Shown: one piece after another, positions 8,491 to 18,162 of the stretch | Layout: each line of letters opens with the position of its first letter | Position numbering within the stretch: the first letter of the stretch is position 1 | Assembly (NCBI GenBank): GCA_003225075.1 | Contig: QIAP01000041.1 | Span: 1 to 64,000 of the forward strand | Direction: 5' to 3' | DNA: 64,000 nucleotides | DNA from: Acidobacteriota bacterium | GTDB taxonomy: Bacteria; Acidobacteriota; Terriglobia; Terriglobales; Acidobacteriaceae | The notes under the pieces: model-generated | The model's input: the letters and a program-made list of their open reading frames with translations, nothing else | Told to the model about the DNA's origin: nothing | The model's database searches: none | Program-made: the position numbers and the translations under genes

Positions 8491-9732
8491 TCAGCGAGCG
8501 GTTACTGCTACTGGGGAGTTTTGTAAATTCGACTTGGTGACAACGTCGTCGAGAATCGCAGCGAGCCTGTTCGCTACCTGCGCCCAACTGTAGTTCTGTT
8601 CTACCAGCTGGCGTGCGGCTAAGCCTATTCGCGTGCGCCGCTCGGAGTCGCGCAGCAGGGTGATCACAGCATCGGCAAATTTTGAAGGATCATCGGCCAA
8701 CAGCAAATGTTCGGAGTCACGCACCGGCAGACCTTCTGACCCGATTGAAGTGGAAACCACGGGTTTGGCCATGGCCATGGCTTCGAAAATCTTCAAGCGC
8801 GTGCCGCCGCCGATGCGCAAAGGCACGATGCAAATCGAACCCCGCGCCATGAATGGACGAATATCTTCCACCCACCCCGTGAGCTCGATGTTGGTTTCCG
8901 TAGCGGCAAGCTGCTGCAAACGAGGAGAAGGTTTACGTCCTACAACGCAGAGAGAAACGCCTGGTACCTGCTGCCGAATGAGCGGAAGAATTTCTTTTAC
9001 GAAATAGAAAATAGCATCTTCATTGGGTAGCCAATCCATGGAACCGGTAAACACCAGCGAATGGGGAGCCGCAGGTTCCGGGTTGGGTTTGAAATACTCC
9101 ACATCCACGCCGGTCGGGATCACAGTGATCTTCGAAGGATCGAGGAACCTCAAAAACTCGTCGCGGTCATTGTCCGAAACGGCTAGCACATGATCGGCTT
9201 TTTGCAGATATCTTCTTTCCGCCGCGGCCATTGTCTTCCATTCTCGCCACGAAAGTGCCTTCCAGAGTGGGTTTCGCGCCACCTCGTAATGTCGCCGCCA
9301 GATCATGGCTTCCACGTTATGAGTGAACAATATTTTGGGGCAGGGCCAATCCCAGGGAATCACCCCAACGGGCATGATGAAATCACAGACGATGACATCG
9401 TAAGTTTCCTGCGCAAGCAGGTGTTGCAGCGCTCGACGGACTTGCGGTCGGCAAAACTTTGTAATGTTGTAAGGCTCCCGCGAGAATAGGCGAACGCTGT
9501 AATCGTATAATTCGCCGAAACTCTTGGCGGCCGGGAGATCGAGTGGAAGGCAGACTACCTGCTGAAAGATAGTCTTCAATTGGGGATGGATGTCATTGGG
9601 ATGAGCTGGATAAAAAGAAAACAAGGTGATTGAATGATTGCGGGCCAGCTCGCGAAGAATGTTGTAGCTCCGGATCTTGCCGCCGCTGTCGGTGGGAACC
9701 AGGCCTCCCGCCTTGACCCAGAGAATTTTCAT
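8491..9732 (-). CDS. GT4-family glycosyltransferase
   Basis: 413 residues with the GT-B fold: an N-terminal acceptor half (MKILWVKAGGLVPTDSGGKIRSYN) and a C-terminal nucleotide-sugar half with VIPTGVDVEYF, LVFTGSMDW-PNEDAI, RIGGGTRLKIFEAMAMAKPVVST and SEGLPV. This is the sugar-transferase type 1,4 subclass often seen in cell-surface polysaccharide loci. Donor and acceptor cannot be deduced. It lies 12 bases downstream of the GDP-mannose dehydrogenase gene on the same strand, so the two are co-transcribed and a uronic-acid acceptor or donor is plausible. Confidence 0.93.
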   Translation of the reverse strand: MKILWVKAGGLVPTDSGGKIRSYNILRELARNHSITLFSFYPAHPNDIHPQLKTIFQQVVCLPLDLPAAKSFGELYDYSVRLFSREPYNITKFCRPQVRRALQHLLAQETYDVIVCDFIMPVGVIPWDWPCPKILFTHNVEAMIWRRHYEVARNPLWKALSWREWKTMAAAERRYLQKADHVLAVSDNDRDEFLRFLDPSKITVIPTGVDVEYFKPNPEPAAPHSLVFTGSMDWLPNEDAIFYFVKEILPLIRQQVPGVSLCVVGRKPSPRLQQLAATETNIELTGWVEDIRPFMARGSICIVPLRIGGGTRLKIFEAMAMAKPVVSTSIGSEGLPVRDSEHLLLADDPSKFADAVITLLRDSERRTRIGLAARQLVEQNYSWAQVANRLAAILDDVVTKSNLQNSPVAVTAR

Positions 9733-9744
9733 GGCCGCGGCCGC

Positions 9745-11067
9745 TTACCAGCAGATCCCTTCATACTTGATTGGCCCTTGGAGACGGCGAGTTTTCTCGA
9801 GATTAACGAGGTCGATCACCAGCTGATCAGGACGCAGGTTGCTGAGCGATGCTTTGTTCAGGTCGCGAGTGGCGATGACCACCACCTCGGCGTTAACGAG
9901 GACTTCCTCCAGCGTCGGACAAAGTAAGGAGCCGATATGAGGAATGACTTCTTCAATATATTGACGGTTAGAGCCGATCAAACGACCGAGGGCAACGTTA
10001 TCGTCCCAAATCTGAATCTGGCGTCCTTCGCCGATAAGGCGCTTGGCCAACTGTACTTGCGGACTCTCACGAAGATCGTCAGTCGCAGCCTTGAAGCTGA
10101 GACCAAGTATCCCAATTTTCTTCTTGCCGGTTCGTAGAACCATTTCCACGGCGCGCTCCAGGTGCTCTTCATTGCTTGGCAGCAAAGACTCGAAGAGAGG
10201 CAGCTTGAGGTCAAGTTCCTTGGCCCGATAGTTGAGGGCGCGAACATCTTTAGGCAGGCAGGAGCCGCCAAAAGCAAACCCCGGTTTGAGGTAGCTGGCG
10301 GAGATGTTGAGCTTGGTGTCGGCAGTAAAAATCTCGACGACGGATTCCGCGTCGACAGCAAGCTCCTTAGCCAAGGTGCCAACCTCATTGGCGAAGGCGA
10401 CTTTTACAGCGTGCCACGCATTGCAAACGTATTTCACCATTTCAGCAGACCGGAAAGAGGTCTCAAAAATGCGGCCCGGCGCCCAGGAGTAGAGTTCCCG
10501 CAGGACGCGGCTGTGAGCGGGATCGGCGGCGCCCAGAATGGTAATCGCCGGCTGCAGAAAATCGGCAACGGCAGTTCCTTCGCGCATGAACTCGGGATTC
10601 ACGCAGACGCCGAAATCTGTGCCCATGCGCTTGTCGCTAGCGTTTTCGAGAGTTGGGATCACAATTGATTCCGCCGTCCCCGGCAGCACAGTGCTGCGCA
10701 GTACAACCAAGTGAAAAGTTTTTTTCTTTTTCAGCGCGGCCCCGATTTGACGGCACACCGGTTCGATATGGCCCAGATCGAGCTTGCCATTGCGGAGACT
10801 CGGCGTACCAACACATAAAAAGGAAATTTCAGTCTTGAGGACTGCCGCCTCTGCATCCGTAGTAGCGTGCAATCGGCATGCCTTGTGACAATCAGCAAAT
10901 AACTCGCTGACTCGTGGCTCGACGATTGGGCTATGGCCCGCTTCCATTGCCTCCACTTTAGAGGAGCTCAGATCTACGCCAAGGACGTGATTCCCCTTGT
11001 GCGCGAGACATGCCGCGGTGACCGCGCCGACGTAACCCAGGCCGAAAACGCTAACTGAACCCTTCAT
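9745..11067 (-). CDS. algD: UDP-glucose/GDP-mannose dehydrogenase family, AlgD-like
   Basis: Cytosolic NAD-dependent four-electron dehydrogenase that oxidises a nucleotide hexose to the uronic acid. The Rossmann motif VFGLGYVG lies at the start, followed by LCVGTPS--NGKLDLGHIE, NPEFMREGTAV and the catalytic-Cys motif FGGSCLPKDVRAL, then the C-terminal domain with GLSFKA-TDDLRESP. The spelling of the Cys motif and of the NGKLDLGHIE stretch is closer to GDP-mannose 6-dehydrogenase (AlgD) than to UDP-glucose dehydrogenase, so GDP-mannuronate is the favoured product, but substrate assignment is inference. An upstream GTG (11100) would add 11 residues; ATG 11067 puts the Rossmann strand at the usual place. 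It leads a two-gene operon and is divergent from the glycosyltransferase-heparinase fusion. Confidence 0.9.
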   Translation of the reverse strand: MKGSVSVFGLGYVGAVTAACLAHKGNHVLGVDLSSSKVEAMEAGHSPIVEPRVSELFADCHKACRLHATTDAEAAVLKTEISFLCVGTPSLRNGKLDLGHIEPVCRQIGAALKKKKTFHLVVLRSTVLPGTAESIVIPTLENASDKRMGTDFGVCVNPEFMREGTAVADFLQPAITILGAADPAHSRVLRELYSWAPGRIFETSFRSAEMVKYVCNAWHAVKVAFANEVGTLAKELAVDAESVVEIFTADTKLNISASYLKPGFAFGGSCLPKDVRALNYRAKELDLKLPLFESLLPSNEEHLERAVEMVLRTGKKKIGILGLSFKAATDDLRESPQVQLAKRLIGEGRQIQIWDDNVALGRLIGSNRQYIEEVIPHIGSLLCPTLEEVLVNAEVVVIATRDLNKASLSNLRPDQLVIDLVNLEKTRRLQGPIKYEGICW

Positions 11068-11286
11068 ACGAACGCCTAATCCTCGATCACTGCGCGCCAC
11101 CTGATTGGTGCTGGCTCATGGAAGAGCCTTCATTCAGGTCTCATTTTCAATAATTTAGATCGGCTGCCTGAATATGAAGAATCATTCCTCGCGAGACTGC
11201 TTGAGCACCGGGGTGCACACGCGAAGGAGGTTTCCTCCCGAATAGAGGAAAATAACAGGTAGTATTTAAACTGTCGAGCTTGCTTT

Positions 11287-11302
11287 TGGAACAACACATG
11301 CT
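11287..11302 (+). promoter_or_regulatory. Candidate sigma-54 promoter
   Basis: TGGAACAACACATGCT has the GG and GC dinucleotides ten bases apart, as needed for the -24/-12 elements, and lies about 40 bases before the start codon of the fusion gene. Three consensus positions differ, so this is a weak call made by eye. Confidence 0.3.
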
Positions 11303-11339
11303 GCCCCGCTTGATTACTAACGTCAAGTAGATCAAAGGG

Positions 11340-14300
11340 ATGACCGTCACCCCCTCAAATCAGGAGTTTGCAATCACCCACCAGGCCGATCCACAGGGAC
11401 CAGGGACCGCGGCGCTTCCGCAGGCAAGGCCGGAGGCATTCCAGCGGCGAAAGGTTTTTTTCCTGGTGGACTCATTCAATGTGGGGGGTACTGAAAGCCA
11501 GGCTGTGGAATTAGCGCGACGTATGGATCCGGCTGCGTACGACCTGACGGTGGGTTGTCTGAAGAAGGAAGGGCCACTACTGGATCGGCTGCAGAAGTCT
11601 TCGATTCAGGTAATCGAATTTTATCCCCAGGGCGGTATCGATTCGATCGGCGGTGCGCGGGAGATGTTACGGCTCGCTGCTTTTTTAAGAAGGGAACGTT
11701 TCGAGGTTGTGCACACTCACGATCTGTGGTCGAACCTGCTGGGTGTGCCGGCGGCACGAATGGCTCGCGTTCCGGTGATTGTCTCCAGCCGGCGCGACCT
11801 GTCGCAATTCGCCTGGTACAAAACAAGCCGCCGCGTATGGTTGCGTCGCATACAGAATCTGTCGAACATTGTGCTGGCCAATGCAAACTCCATCCGCGAG
11901 GGCTTGATTGCAGAGGACGGATTCGCGCCAGAAAAAATACGAGTCATCCGCAACGGCGTAGAAACGGAAGCAATTCAGACGACGGCGCGAGACCGCGAAC
12001 GCCTATTCCCGGGAATCGGTAACAGCAAGCTGGTGGTGCTGGTTGGAAATATGCATTCTGACGTAAAGGGCCACCCTTGGCTCATCGAGGCAGCTCAAAC
12101 TGTGGTTCGGGAATTTCCGTCAACCCGGTTTGTACTTGTGGGGGATGGCCAGGACAGAAAGAAATGCGAAAATCAGGTAGCCAACTTGGGATTGCGGCAG
12201 AATTTCCTTTTTCTCGGCCGCCGCAAGGATGTTCCTGAGATTCTTGCGTGCTGCGACGTTGCCGTACTGCCCTCGCGGGCTGAGGGTTTACCGAACGCTG
12301 TGCTCGAGTATCTCGCGAGCGGGTTGCCCACGGTGGCCACTGAGATCGGCGGGATCACCGAAATCATTCAGGATGGAAACACGGGTGTGCTGGTTCCGCC
12401 GGAGAATTCTGACGCTCTGGCCAGGGCGGTGGCGCGGCTGTTGCGTGATCCTGAACTGTCCCGAAAACTGGGCCGAAGTGGTCGGGAGTATGTTCAGCGA
12501 AATTTCAGTTTTGAGCGGCTGGTCCGCGAGGTAGATGCTCTTTATACCGAACTGCTAGAGTCGCGCGGCCATTCAAGCCGCATGAACAGTACGTCGCGCT
12601 GGTCGCAACGGCGCAACGCACTCGCGCAACGGTGGAAACATCGAATGACGCGGCTGGCCGCGATGAATCGAGATGAACTTCTCGACCGGGCGCGGCAATA
12701 CTTGTCCGCCCGCGCCGACGGGTTGCGCTTCCGGCTAGGATTAGATTTTCCATCCGAAATACATAACGGCACGACGACAAAACACCCCGGGTTCTTTTTT
12801 CGGCCTGAACAGGTGCTGTCGCTATGCGGCGTGCTCAAACAGCGCATGCCCAATCAAGTGGATCAAATTGTCCGCCAGGCTGAGCGCATCTGCCGTCATC
12901 ACTTTGATCTACTGGGCTACGAAAATATCGATTACGGGAACGAAATCGAGTGGAATTGCGATCAGGTGCACGGCAAGCGAGCTCCGGGAAAACCGTGGTT
13001 TCAGGTCCCCTATCTCAATTTTCAAGAAGTCGGCGACAGCAAGATTACCTGGGAGCTTAACCGCCACCAACATTGGGTGACGCTTGCCAAAGCCTATCGC
13101 TTGAGCGGCGACGAACGCTTCGCGAATGAAATATTCCGACAATGGCAGCACTGGCACAGCGCCAATCCCTATCCGATCGGGATAAATTGGGCCAGCAGTC
13201 TGGAGGTGGCCTTCCGCAGCCTTTCCTGGCTGTGGGTATATTTTCTGCTGGCAGATGCTCCAGTCACGCCCAGCGGCTTCCGGTCGGAGTGGTTGCGGGC
13301 ATTGGAAATCAACGGACGGCACATCGAACGGTATCTATCAACGTATTTCTCCGCCAACACTCACCTGTTGGGGGAGGGCGTAGCACTGTTTTTCATCGGA
13401 GTGCTGTGTCCAGAGCTGGCTGCTGCGGAACGATGGAAGCAACGAGGCCTGGAGGTCGTCTTGCGCGAAGCGGAGCACCAGGTGCAAGCCGACGGGCTGC
13501 ATTTTGAGCAGTCGACTTATTACCATGTGTATGCGCTTGATTTCTTCCTGCACGCGGCGATCCTGGCATCGGTCAATGAAATTCCTCTTCCTAAAAAATT
13601 CGAACTGAAGTTGGAGAAGATGCTGGATGCGCTCCTGCTGTTGAGCCGACCGGGAACACCGGCCCAGCTTGGTGACGATGATGGTGGCCGCCTTTTCGAC
13701 CCGCGCCGCAACCGGAGCGAGCACATGCTCGATCCTCTGGCCACCGGCGCTGTTCTTTTTGGCCGTGGCGATTTCAAGCTGGTTTCGGGAGGCTTGCGGG
13801 AAGAGACACTTTGGCTGCTCGGCTCGAATGGAATCGATGAGTTCGACCGGATATCGGAAAAAGTGTTAGACAACAATTCAGTTGCGCTGCCGGCTGGCGG
13901 GATCTATCTGATGACGAGTGCGGAAGCGGGGTATCAGCTCATGGTGGATGCCGGACATCACGGGGCAATTACTGGAGGCCACGGGCACGCCGACGCACTC
14001 AGCGTCTGCGTGAATTGCAAGCAGGGCCCGCTGCTCATCGATCCCGGGACATTCGAGTATGTGGGAAGCGACTCGAGCCGCGATCAGTTTCGCGGCACCG
14101 CTGCCCACAACACTTTGCAGATTGATGGGTTGAATCAGGCGGAGCCAAAAGGACCGTTCGCGTGGGTTCGATTGCCGAATGTGAAGCGAGAGCGCTGGAT
14201 CAATGGTGACCACTTCGATCTGTTTGCGGGCACTCAGGATGGATATGCACACCTGGAACATCCGGTGATTCATTGCCGATGGATATTCGGTTTGAAGTCC

Positions 14301-15056
14301 CGTTTCTGGCTGGTTCGAGATGTCGCGATGGGAAGAGGGCAGCATCGCTTGGATCTTTTCTGGCACTTGGACCCCGGTCTAAGACAGGGCCGCAACGGCA
14401 GGGAGATTTTCCACGCTGAGAATGGCGGGCAAGGATTGGGATTGCTAACTGCCCACGGGCATGATTGGTCCCAAGAAGTTTCCGAGGGCTGGTGGTCTCC
14501 CGCTTACGGGCGTAAAGAACCGGCGCCGGTTGCGCACTTTGGTACTGTGGCAGAACTGCCCACGGAGTTTGTAACTTTATTGGTTCCGGGGGTTGAGAAG
14601 GGGGAGCAGGAACTGGGTAAGATCGTGCGGATTGAAGGCAGCAGCATTGCGAAGGTCTGTGGATACCGGTATCGAACATCGTCGGAAGAAGAGCATTGCA
14701 TCGTCTTCGGGACCGCAGGTGAGCATTGGACACTAGGACCCTGGCGTAGTGATGCGGAATTTATGTATTGGGGAGTGGAACGGGACGGCCTGACTCGTAC
14801 TCTAATCTTCTGTAACGGAACTTATGTCGAGAACAGCGGGCGACGCATCGTTTCTTCAAAGCAGCGGATCACAAGGTGTGAGCTAATGGGCAAAGGCAAA
14901 GAGACGACGGTACACTCTTCAGAAAAGGAATCAATTGTGGTGCATGATTCGTTAGAGGGCATTCCGTCAGAGTTGGAAGCAGTGTCACTGGTGAGCACCT
15001 TACCCGATTCAAAGACAGGGTCGCAAGAGATGCCCTCCGGCAGGACAGGCGTTTAG
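11340..15056 (+). CDS. Fusion protein: GT4 glycosyltransferase + heparinase II/III-like lyase
   Basis: 1238 residues in one uninterrupted frame. Residues about 37-405 are a GT4 glycosyltransferase (FFLVDSFNVGGTES, HTHDLWSN, VIRNGVE, LPSRAEGLPNAVLEYLASGLPTVAT). After a basic linker of about 70 residues, residues 490-830 form an alpha-toroid as in heparinase II/III and alginate lyases (N-WASSLEVAFRSLSWLWV, STYFSANTHLLGEGVALFF, LHFEQSTYYHVYALDFF). About 870-1100 is the beta-sandwich with GGHGHADALS, LLIDPGTFEY and FRGTAAHNTLQIDG. The lyase half has the His/Tyr-rich motifs expected for activity but no signal peptide, so it would act in the cytosol or at the inner membrane face. Stop codon and next ATG are two bases apart, so asnB is translationally linked. 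A polymerising and a depolymerising domain on one chain is unusual. Confidence 0.92.
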   Translation: MTVTPSNQEFAITHQADPQGPGTAALPQARPEAFQRRKVFFLVDSFNVGGTESQAVELARRMDPAAYDLTVGCLKKEGPLLDRLQKSSIQVIEFYPQGGIDSIGGAREMLRLAAFLRRERFEVVHTHDLWSNLLGVPAARMARVPVIVSSRRDLSQFAWYKTSRRVWLRRIQNLSNIVLANANSIREGLIAEDGFAPEKIRVIRNGVETEAIQTTARDRERLFPGIGNSKLVVLVGNMHSDVKGHPWLIEAAQTVVREFPSTRFVLVGDGQDRKKCENQVANLGLRQNFLFLGRRKDVPEILACCDVAVLPSRAEGLPNAVLEYLASGLPTVATEIGGITEIIQDGNTGVLVPPENSDALARAVARLLRDPELSRKLGRSGREYVQRNFSFERLVREVDALYTELLESRGHSSRMNSTSRWSQRRNALAQRWKHRMTRLAAMNRDELLDRARQYLSARADGLRFRLGLDFPSEIHNGTTTKHPGFFFRPEQVLSLCGVLKQRMPNQVDQIVRQAERICRHHFDLLGYENIDYGNEIEWNCDQVHGKRAPGKPWFQVPYLNFQEVGDSKITWELNRHQHWVTLAKAYRLSGDERFANEIFRQWQHWHSANPYPIGINWASSLEVAFRSLSWLWVYFLLADAPVTPSGFRSEWLRALEINGRHIERYLSTYFSANTHLLGEGVALFFIGVLCPELAAAERWKQRGLEVVLREAEHQVQADGLHFEQSTYYHVYALDFFLHAAILASVNEIPLPKKFELKLEKMLDALLLLSRPGTPAQLGDDDGGRLFDPRRNRSEHMLDPLATGAVLFGRGDFKLVSGGLREETLWLLGSNGIDEFDRISEKVLDNNSVALPAGGIYLMTSAEAGYQLMVDAGHHGAITGGHGHADALSVCVNCKQGPLLIDPGTFEYVGSDSSRDQFRGTAAHNTLQIDGLNQAEPKGPFAWVRLPNVKRERWINGDHFDLFAGTQDGYAHLEHPVIHCRWIFGLKSRFWLVRDVAMGRGQHRLDLFWHLDPGLRQGRNGREIFHAENGGQGLGLLTAHGHDWSQEVSEGWWSPAYGRKEPAPVAHFGTVAELPTEFVTLLVPGVEKGEQELGKIVRIEGSSIAKVCGYRYRTSSEEEHCIVFGTAGEHWTLGPWRSDAEFMYWGVERDGLTRTLIFCNGTYVENSGRRIVSSKQRITRCELMGKGKETTVHSSEKESIVVHDSLEGIPSELEAVSLVSTLPDSKTGSQEMPSGRTGV

Positions 15057-15058
15057 AC

Positions 15059-17026
15059 ATGTGCGGGATCTGCGGAATCTTACATACCGATCCTCAGCAG
15101 CGGGCAGAGCGCAGCACGCTGGCCAGGATGAACCAGCAGATCGTGCATCGGGGACCTGATGACGATGGTTTCTTTGTGGAAGGGAATGTTGGCCTGGCCA
15201 TGCGCCGGCTGAGCATCGTCGATCTCAAGACTGGGCATCAGCCGATTTCGAATGAAGACGCGAATATCTGGATTGTCTTCAACGGCGAGATCTACAACCA
15301 TGGACAGTTGCGAGTTGATCTGGAAAATCGCGGTCACCGCTATCGTACGAAGAGCGACACTGAAACCATCATCCACTTGTATGAGGAATACGGCGCCGAC
15401 TGTGTTAAGTATTTGCGCGGCATGTTTGCTTTTGCCATTTGGGATGCGCGAAAGCGGCGCCTCTTTGTGGCTCGCGATCGCCTCGGTATCAAACCTCTCT
15501 ACTACTACTGGAACGGCAAAACATTTCTCTTCGGCTCGGAGATCAAGACCATCCTGACATATTTCGGGATGAAGGCTGAGTTCAACCAGAGCGTACTGGC
15601 GGAGTATTTGGCCTTCGGCTACATCGCAGGCCCGCACACAATGTTCAGCGGCATTCAAAAGCTCCTACCTGCCCACACCTTGCAACTTGACGAGAATGGC
15701 GAACCAGAAATCAACTCCTACTGGGACCTCTCCGTTGCCGCGGATAGCGGTGGTCGTCCCCAAACTTACTACGTAAGAACTTATCGCGAAATGCTGGAAG
15801 AATGTGTTTCCAGCCACTTGATGAGCGACGTCCCGCTGGGCGTATTTCTCAGCGGCGGACTGGATTCGAGCGCGGTTGCCGCCCTGACTACGAAGATTCG
15901 TCGCGCGCCGATTGAGACATTCTCGGTCGGGTATGGCGAAGAAGCCTACAGCGAACTTCCTTATGCGCGACAGGTCGCGCAGCATTTGGGATCGAGGCAT
16001 CACGAAATACGAATGCGCCGCGAGGAATTTTTTGATGCGCTTCCCAGGTTGATCTGGCACGAGGATGAGCCGATCGTGTGGCCATCAAGTGTCTCACTTT
16101 ATTTCGTGGCACGGCTGGCACGCGAGCGCGTCACTGTAGTGTTAACCGGCGAAGGCAGTGACGAGACCCTGGGCGGATACACAAGATATGCGTGGACGAT
16201 GATGAATTCGCGCATGGATCGAGCCTATCGCACGCTCACGCCGGATAGGCTGCGGAAATTGGTGCGGCAGGGAATCAATGCAGGTCCGCTGGGGGCAACG
16301 GCGCGCCGCAAATTAGGCCATACTTTTCTGGGACGGGACGGAGTATCGTGGTCGTCCTTCTACTTCGATAACTTCTACTCGGCCTTCAGCGGCGCGGAGC
16401 AGGACGAGCTGCTGACGGAGGACGCTAAGAGCACCGCGGGCGACGCGTATTCCGGTTCCATGGAATACTGGGAATCATCTTCTGGCGATTTATTGCACCG
16501 GCTGCTCTACACCGACATCAAGACCTATCTCGTGGAGCTGCTGATGAAGCAGGACCAGATGAGCATGGCGGCATCCATTGAGAGCCGTGTGCCTTTTCTG
16601 GATCACGTTTTGCTCGAGTTTGCGGCCAGGATTCCCACGCAATTTTCCATCAAGGGACAGGCGGGGAAATGCATTCTCAAGTCCGCCGTGAAAGACCTGT
16701 TGCCGAAATCGATTATCGACCGGAAGAAAGCAGGATTCCCGACCCCATGGGCATACTGGTTGGAAGGACCACAACTCGGAGATCTCGAACGAATTCTGCT
16801 GGAGCCACGAAGCCTGGAACGAGGGCTGTTCAAGCCGGAAGTAATGAAGCGTCTGTTTGCGGAACATCGCGCCGGGCGCGCTGATCATGGCAATCGCATC
16901 TGGCGGCTGCTGAATCTTGAGCTTTGGCAGCGCGTCTTCATTGACGGTGAAATGCCCGCGCAAGAGCGAGAGTTACAGCAGAACCTGGTTTCTGTGGCGG
17001 CCCCTCCTGTGGTTCCGGGAGCTTGA
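15059..17026 (+). CDS. asnB: Asparagine synthase (glutamine-hydrolysing) type amidotransferase
   Basis: 655 residues. The class II glutaminase domain begins MCGICGI with the nucleophile Cys2 and continues with HRGPDD, RLSIVDL-TGHQPI and NGEIYN. The synthetase domain carries the ATP pyrophosphatase loop SGGLDSSAVAAL (about residue 264) and GEGSDE-LGGY. Length and order match AsnB and also the amidotransferases found in exosortase-associated polysaccharide loci. Given its place between a polymer-processing fusion and a deacetylase, amidation of a uronic acid or another glycan acid is at least as likely as free asparagine synthesis; that is inference. It is in one operon with the flanking genes. 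Confidence 0.92.
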   Translation: MCGICGILHTDPQQRAERSTLARMNQQIVHRGPDDDGFFVEGNVGLAMRRLSIVDLKTGHQPISNEDANIWIVFNGEIYNHGQLRVDLENRGHRYRTKSDTETIIHLYEEYGADCVKYLRGMFAFAIWDARKRRLFVARDRLGIKPLYYYWNGKTFLFGSEIKTILTYFGMKAEFNQSVLAEYLAFGYIAGPHTMFSGIQKLLPAHTLQLDENGEPEINSYWDLSVAADSGGRPQTYYVRTYREMLEECVSSHLMSDVPLGVFLSGGLDSSAVAALTTKIRRAPIETFSVGYGEEAYSELPYARQVAQHLGSRHHEIRMRREEFFDALPRLIWHEDEPIVWPSSVSLYFVARLARERVTVVLTGEGSDETLGGYTRYAWTMMNSRMDRAYRTLTPDRLRKLVRQGINAGPLGATARRKLGHTFLGRDGVSWSSFYFDNFYSAFSGAEQDELLTEDAKSTAGDAYSGSMEYWESSSGDLLHRLLYTDIKTYLVELLMKQDQMSMAASIESRVPFLDHVLLEFAARIPTQFSIKGQAGKCILKSAVKDLLPKSIIDRKKAGFPTPWAYWLEGPQLGDLERILLEPRSLERGLFKPEVMKRLFAEHRAGRADHGNRIWRLLNLELWQRVFIDGEMPAQERELQQNLVSVAAPPVVPGA

Positions 17027-17093
17027 GTCTGAGCGAGACAACGGCCGACAATTATTCGGAACAAACAATCCGAGCCTGCATTCCAAACCAATA

Positions 17094-18152
17094 ATGCTAA
17101 GGGTAATCAAGCGCACAGCCTTGCACATGATCAAAGCCGCGGGGGTATTCGGGCTGGTTCGTGACAGCGAGTGGCGCCAAAGACGGCTTTTGATTCTTTG
17201 CTATCACGGTATTTCACAGCAGGATGAACACCTGTGGCGGCCGGCTTTGTACCTTGAGCCGAAGACGCTTGAGCAACGGCTCAAGATGCTCAAGGATGGC
17301 GGCTATGCTGTCCTGCCTTTCGGAGAGGCAGTTCACCGGCTCTATGAAAACGATTTGCCGCCACGCAGTGTTGCCATCACGTTCGACGATGGGACGTATG
17401 ATTTCTATAAGCATGGATATCCTCTTCTGAAAAGCTATGGCTTCCCAGTCACGGTATACCAGACCACCTACTACACAGACTATTCCCGCCCAATCTTTAA
17501 TTTGATTTGTTCTTACATGCTGTGGAAACGGCGGGGAAGCATAGTGGATGCAGGAAAAGAATTGGGACTAGATTCGCCACTTGATCTGACGACCTCACAC
17601 AGTCGTTTTCTGGTGGAACGCCAACTGGTTCAGAATGCTCTTCGCGACAATTTGGATGGGAAGAAGAAAGATGAGATTGCCGCTGGTCTCGCGAAACTTC
17701 TCAATATTGATTACTACGAATTGGTGAGTAGACGCATGCTCCAGCTCATGAATCCAACGGAAGTGGCTGAACTGGCGACCCAGGGAGTCGATTTCGAGCT
17801 TCATACTCATCGCCACCGTACTCCTCAAGATGAGTTATTGTTTCGCAAAGAAATCAGTGACAATCGAAAACGTATTCAGGAAATAACAGGATCTATTGCT
17901 CTACACTTCTGCTATCCGAGTGGTGTCTACGCCGTGCCGTTTCTTGATTGGCTCAAAGCGGAGCGCGTGATCTCCGCGACAACCTGTGATGCTGGCCTCG
18001 CAACGGCGCAAACCGAGAAACTGTTATTGCCGCGAGTCGTGGATGTTTCCGGCCGAACTCCGATTGAGTTCGAAAGCTGGCTGACGGGCGCGGGTTCGCT
18101 GCTGGCGTTCCGCCGGAAGGCTGCACAGAAATATGCTCCGCCCACCGACTAA
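17094..18152 (+). CDS. Polysaccharide deacetylase family protein (first copy)
   Basis: About 352 residues from ATG 17094; longer in-frame starts read into the end of asnB in another frame and look artefactual. NodB-type deacetylase: LCYHGIS, the metal- and base-carrying TFDDGTYDF (near residue 98), then FELHTHRHRT supplying the His metal ligands, and HFCYPSG. There is no signal peptide. Family members remove N- or O-acetyl groups from polysaccharides. An insertion of about 100 residues separates the TFDDG and HTH motifs, as in the polysaccharide deacetylases of exosortase/EPS loci. It is the last gene of the plus-strand operon starting at 11340 and converges on the cysQ-like gene with ten bases between. 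Confidence 0.9.
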   Translation: MLRVIKRTALHMIKAAGVFGLVRDSEWRQRRLLILCYHGISQQDEHLWRPALYLEPKTLEQRLKMLKDGGYAVLPFGEAVHRLYENDLPPRSVAITFDDGTYDFYKHGYPLLKSYGFPVTVYQTTYYTDYSRPIFNLICSYMLWKRRGSIVDAGKELGLDSPLDLTTSHSRFLVERQLVQNALRDNLDGKKKDEIAAGLAKLLNIDYYELVSRRMLQLMNPTEVAELATQGVDFELHTHRHRTPQDELLFRKEISDNRKRIQEITGSIALHFCYPSGVYAVPFLDWLKAERVISATTCDAGLATAQTEKLLLPRVVDVSGRTPIEFESWLTGAGSLLAFRRKAAQKYAPPTD

Positions 18153-18162
18153 GTGCGAGCTG

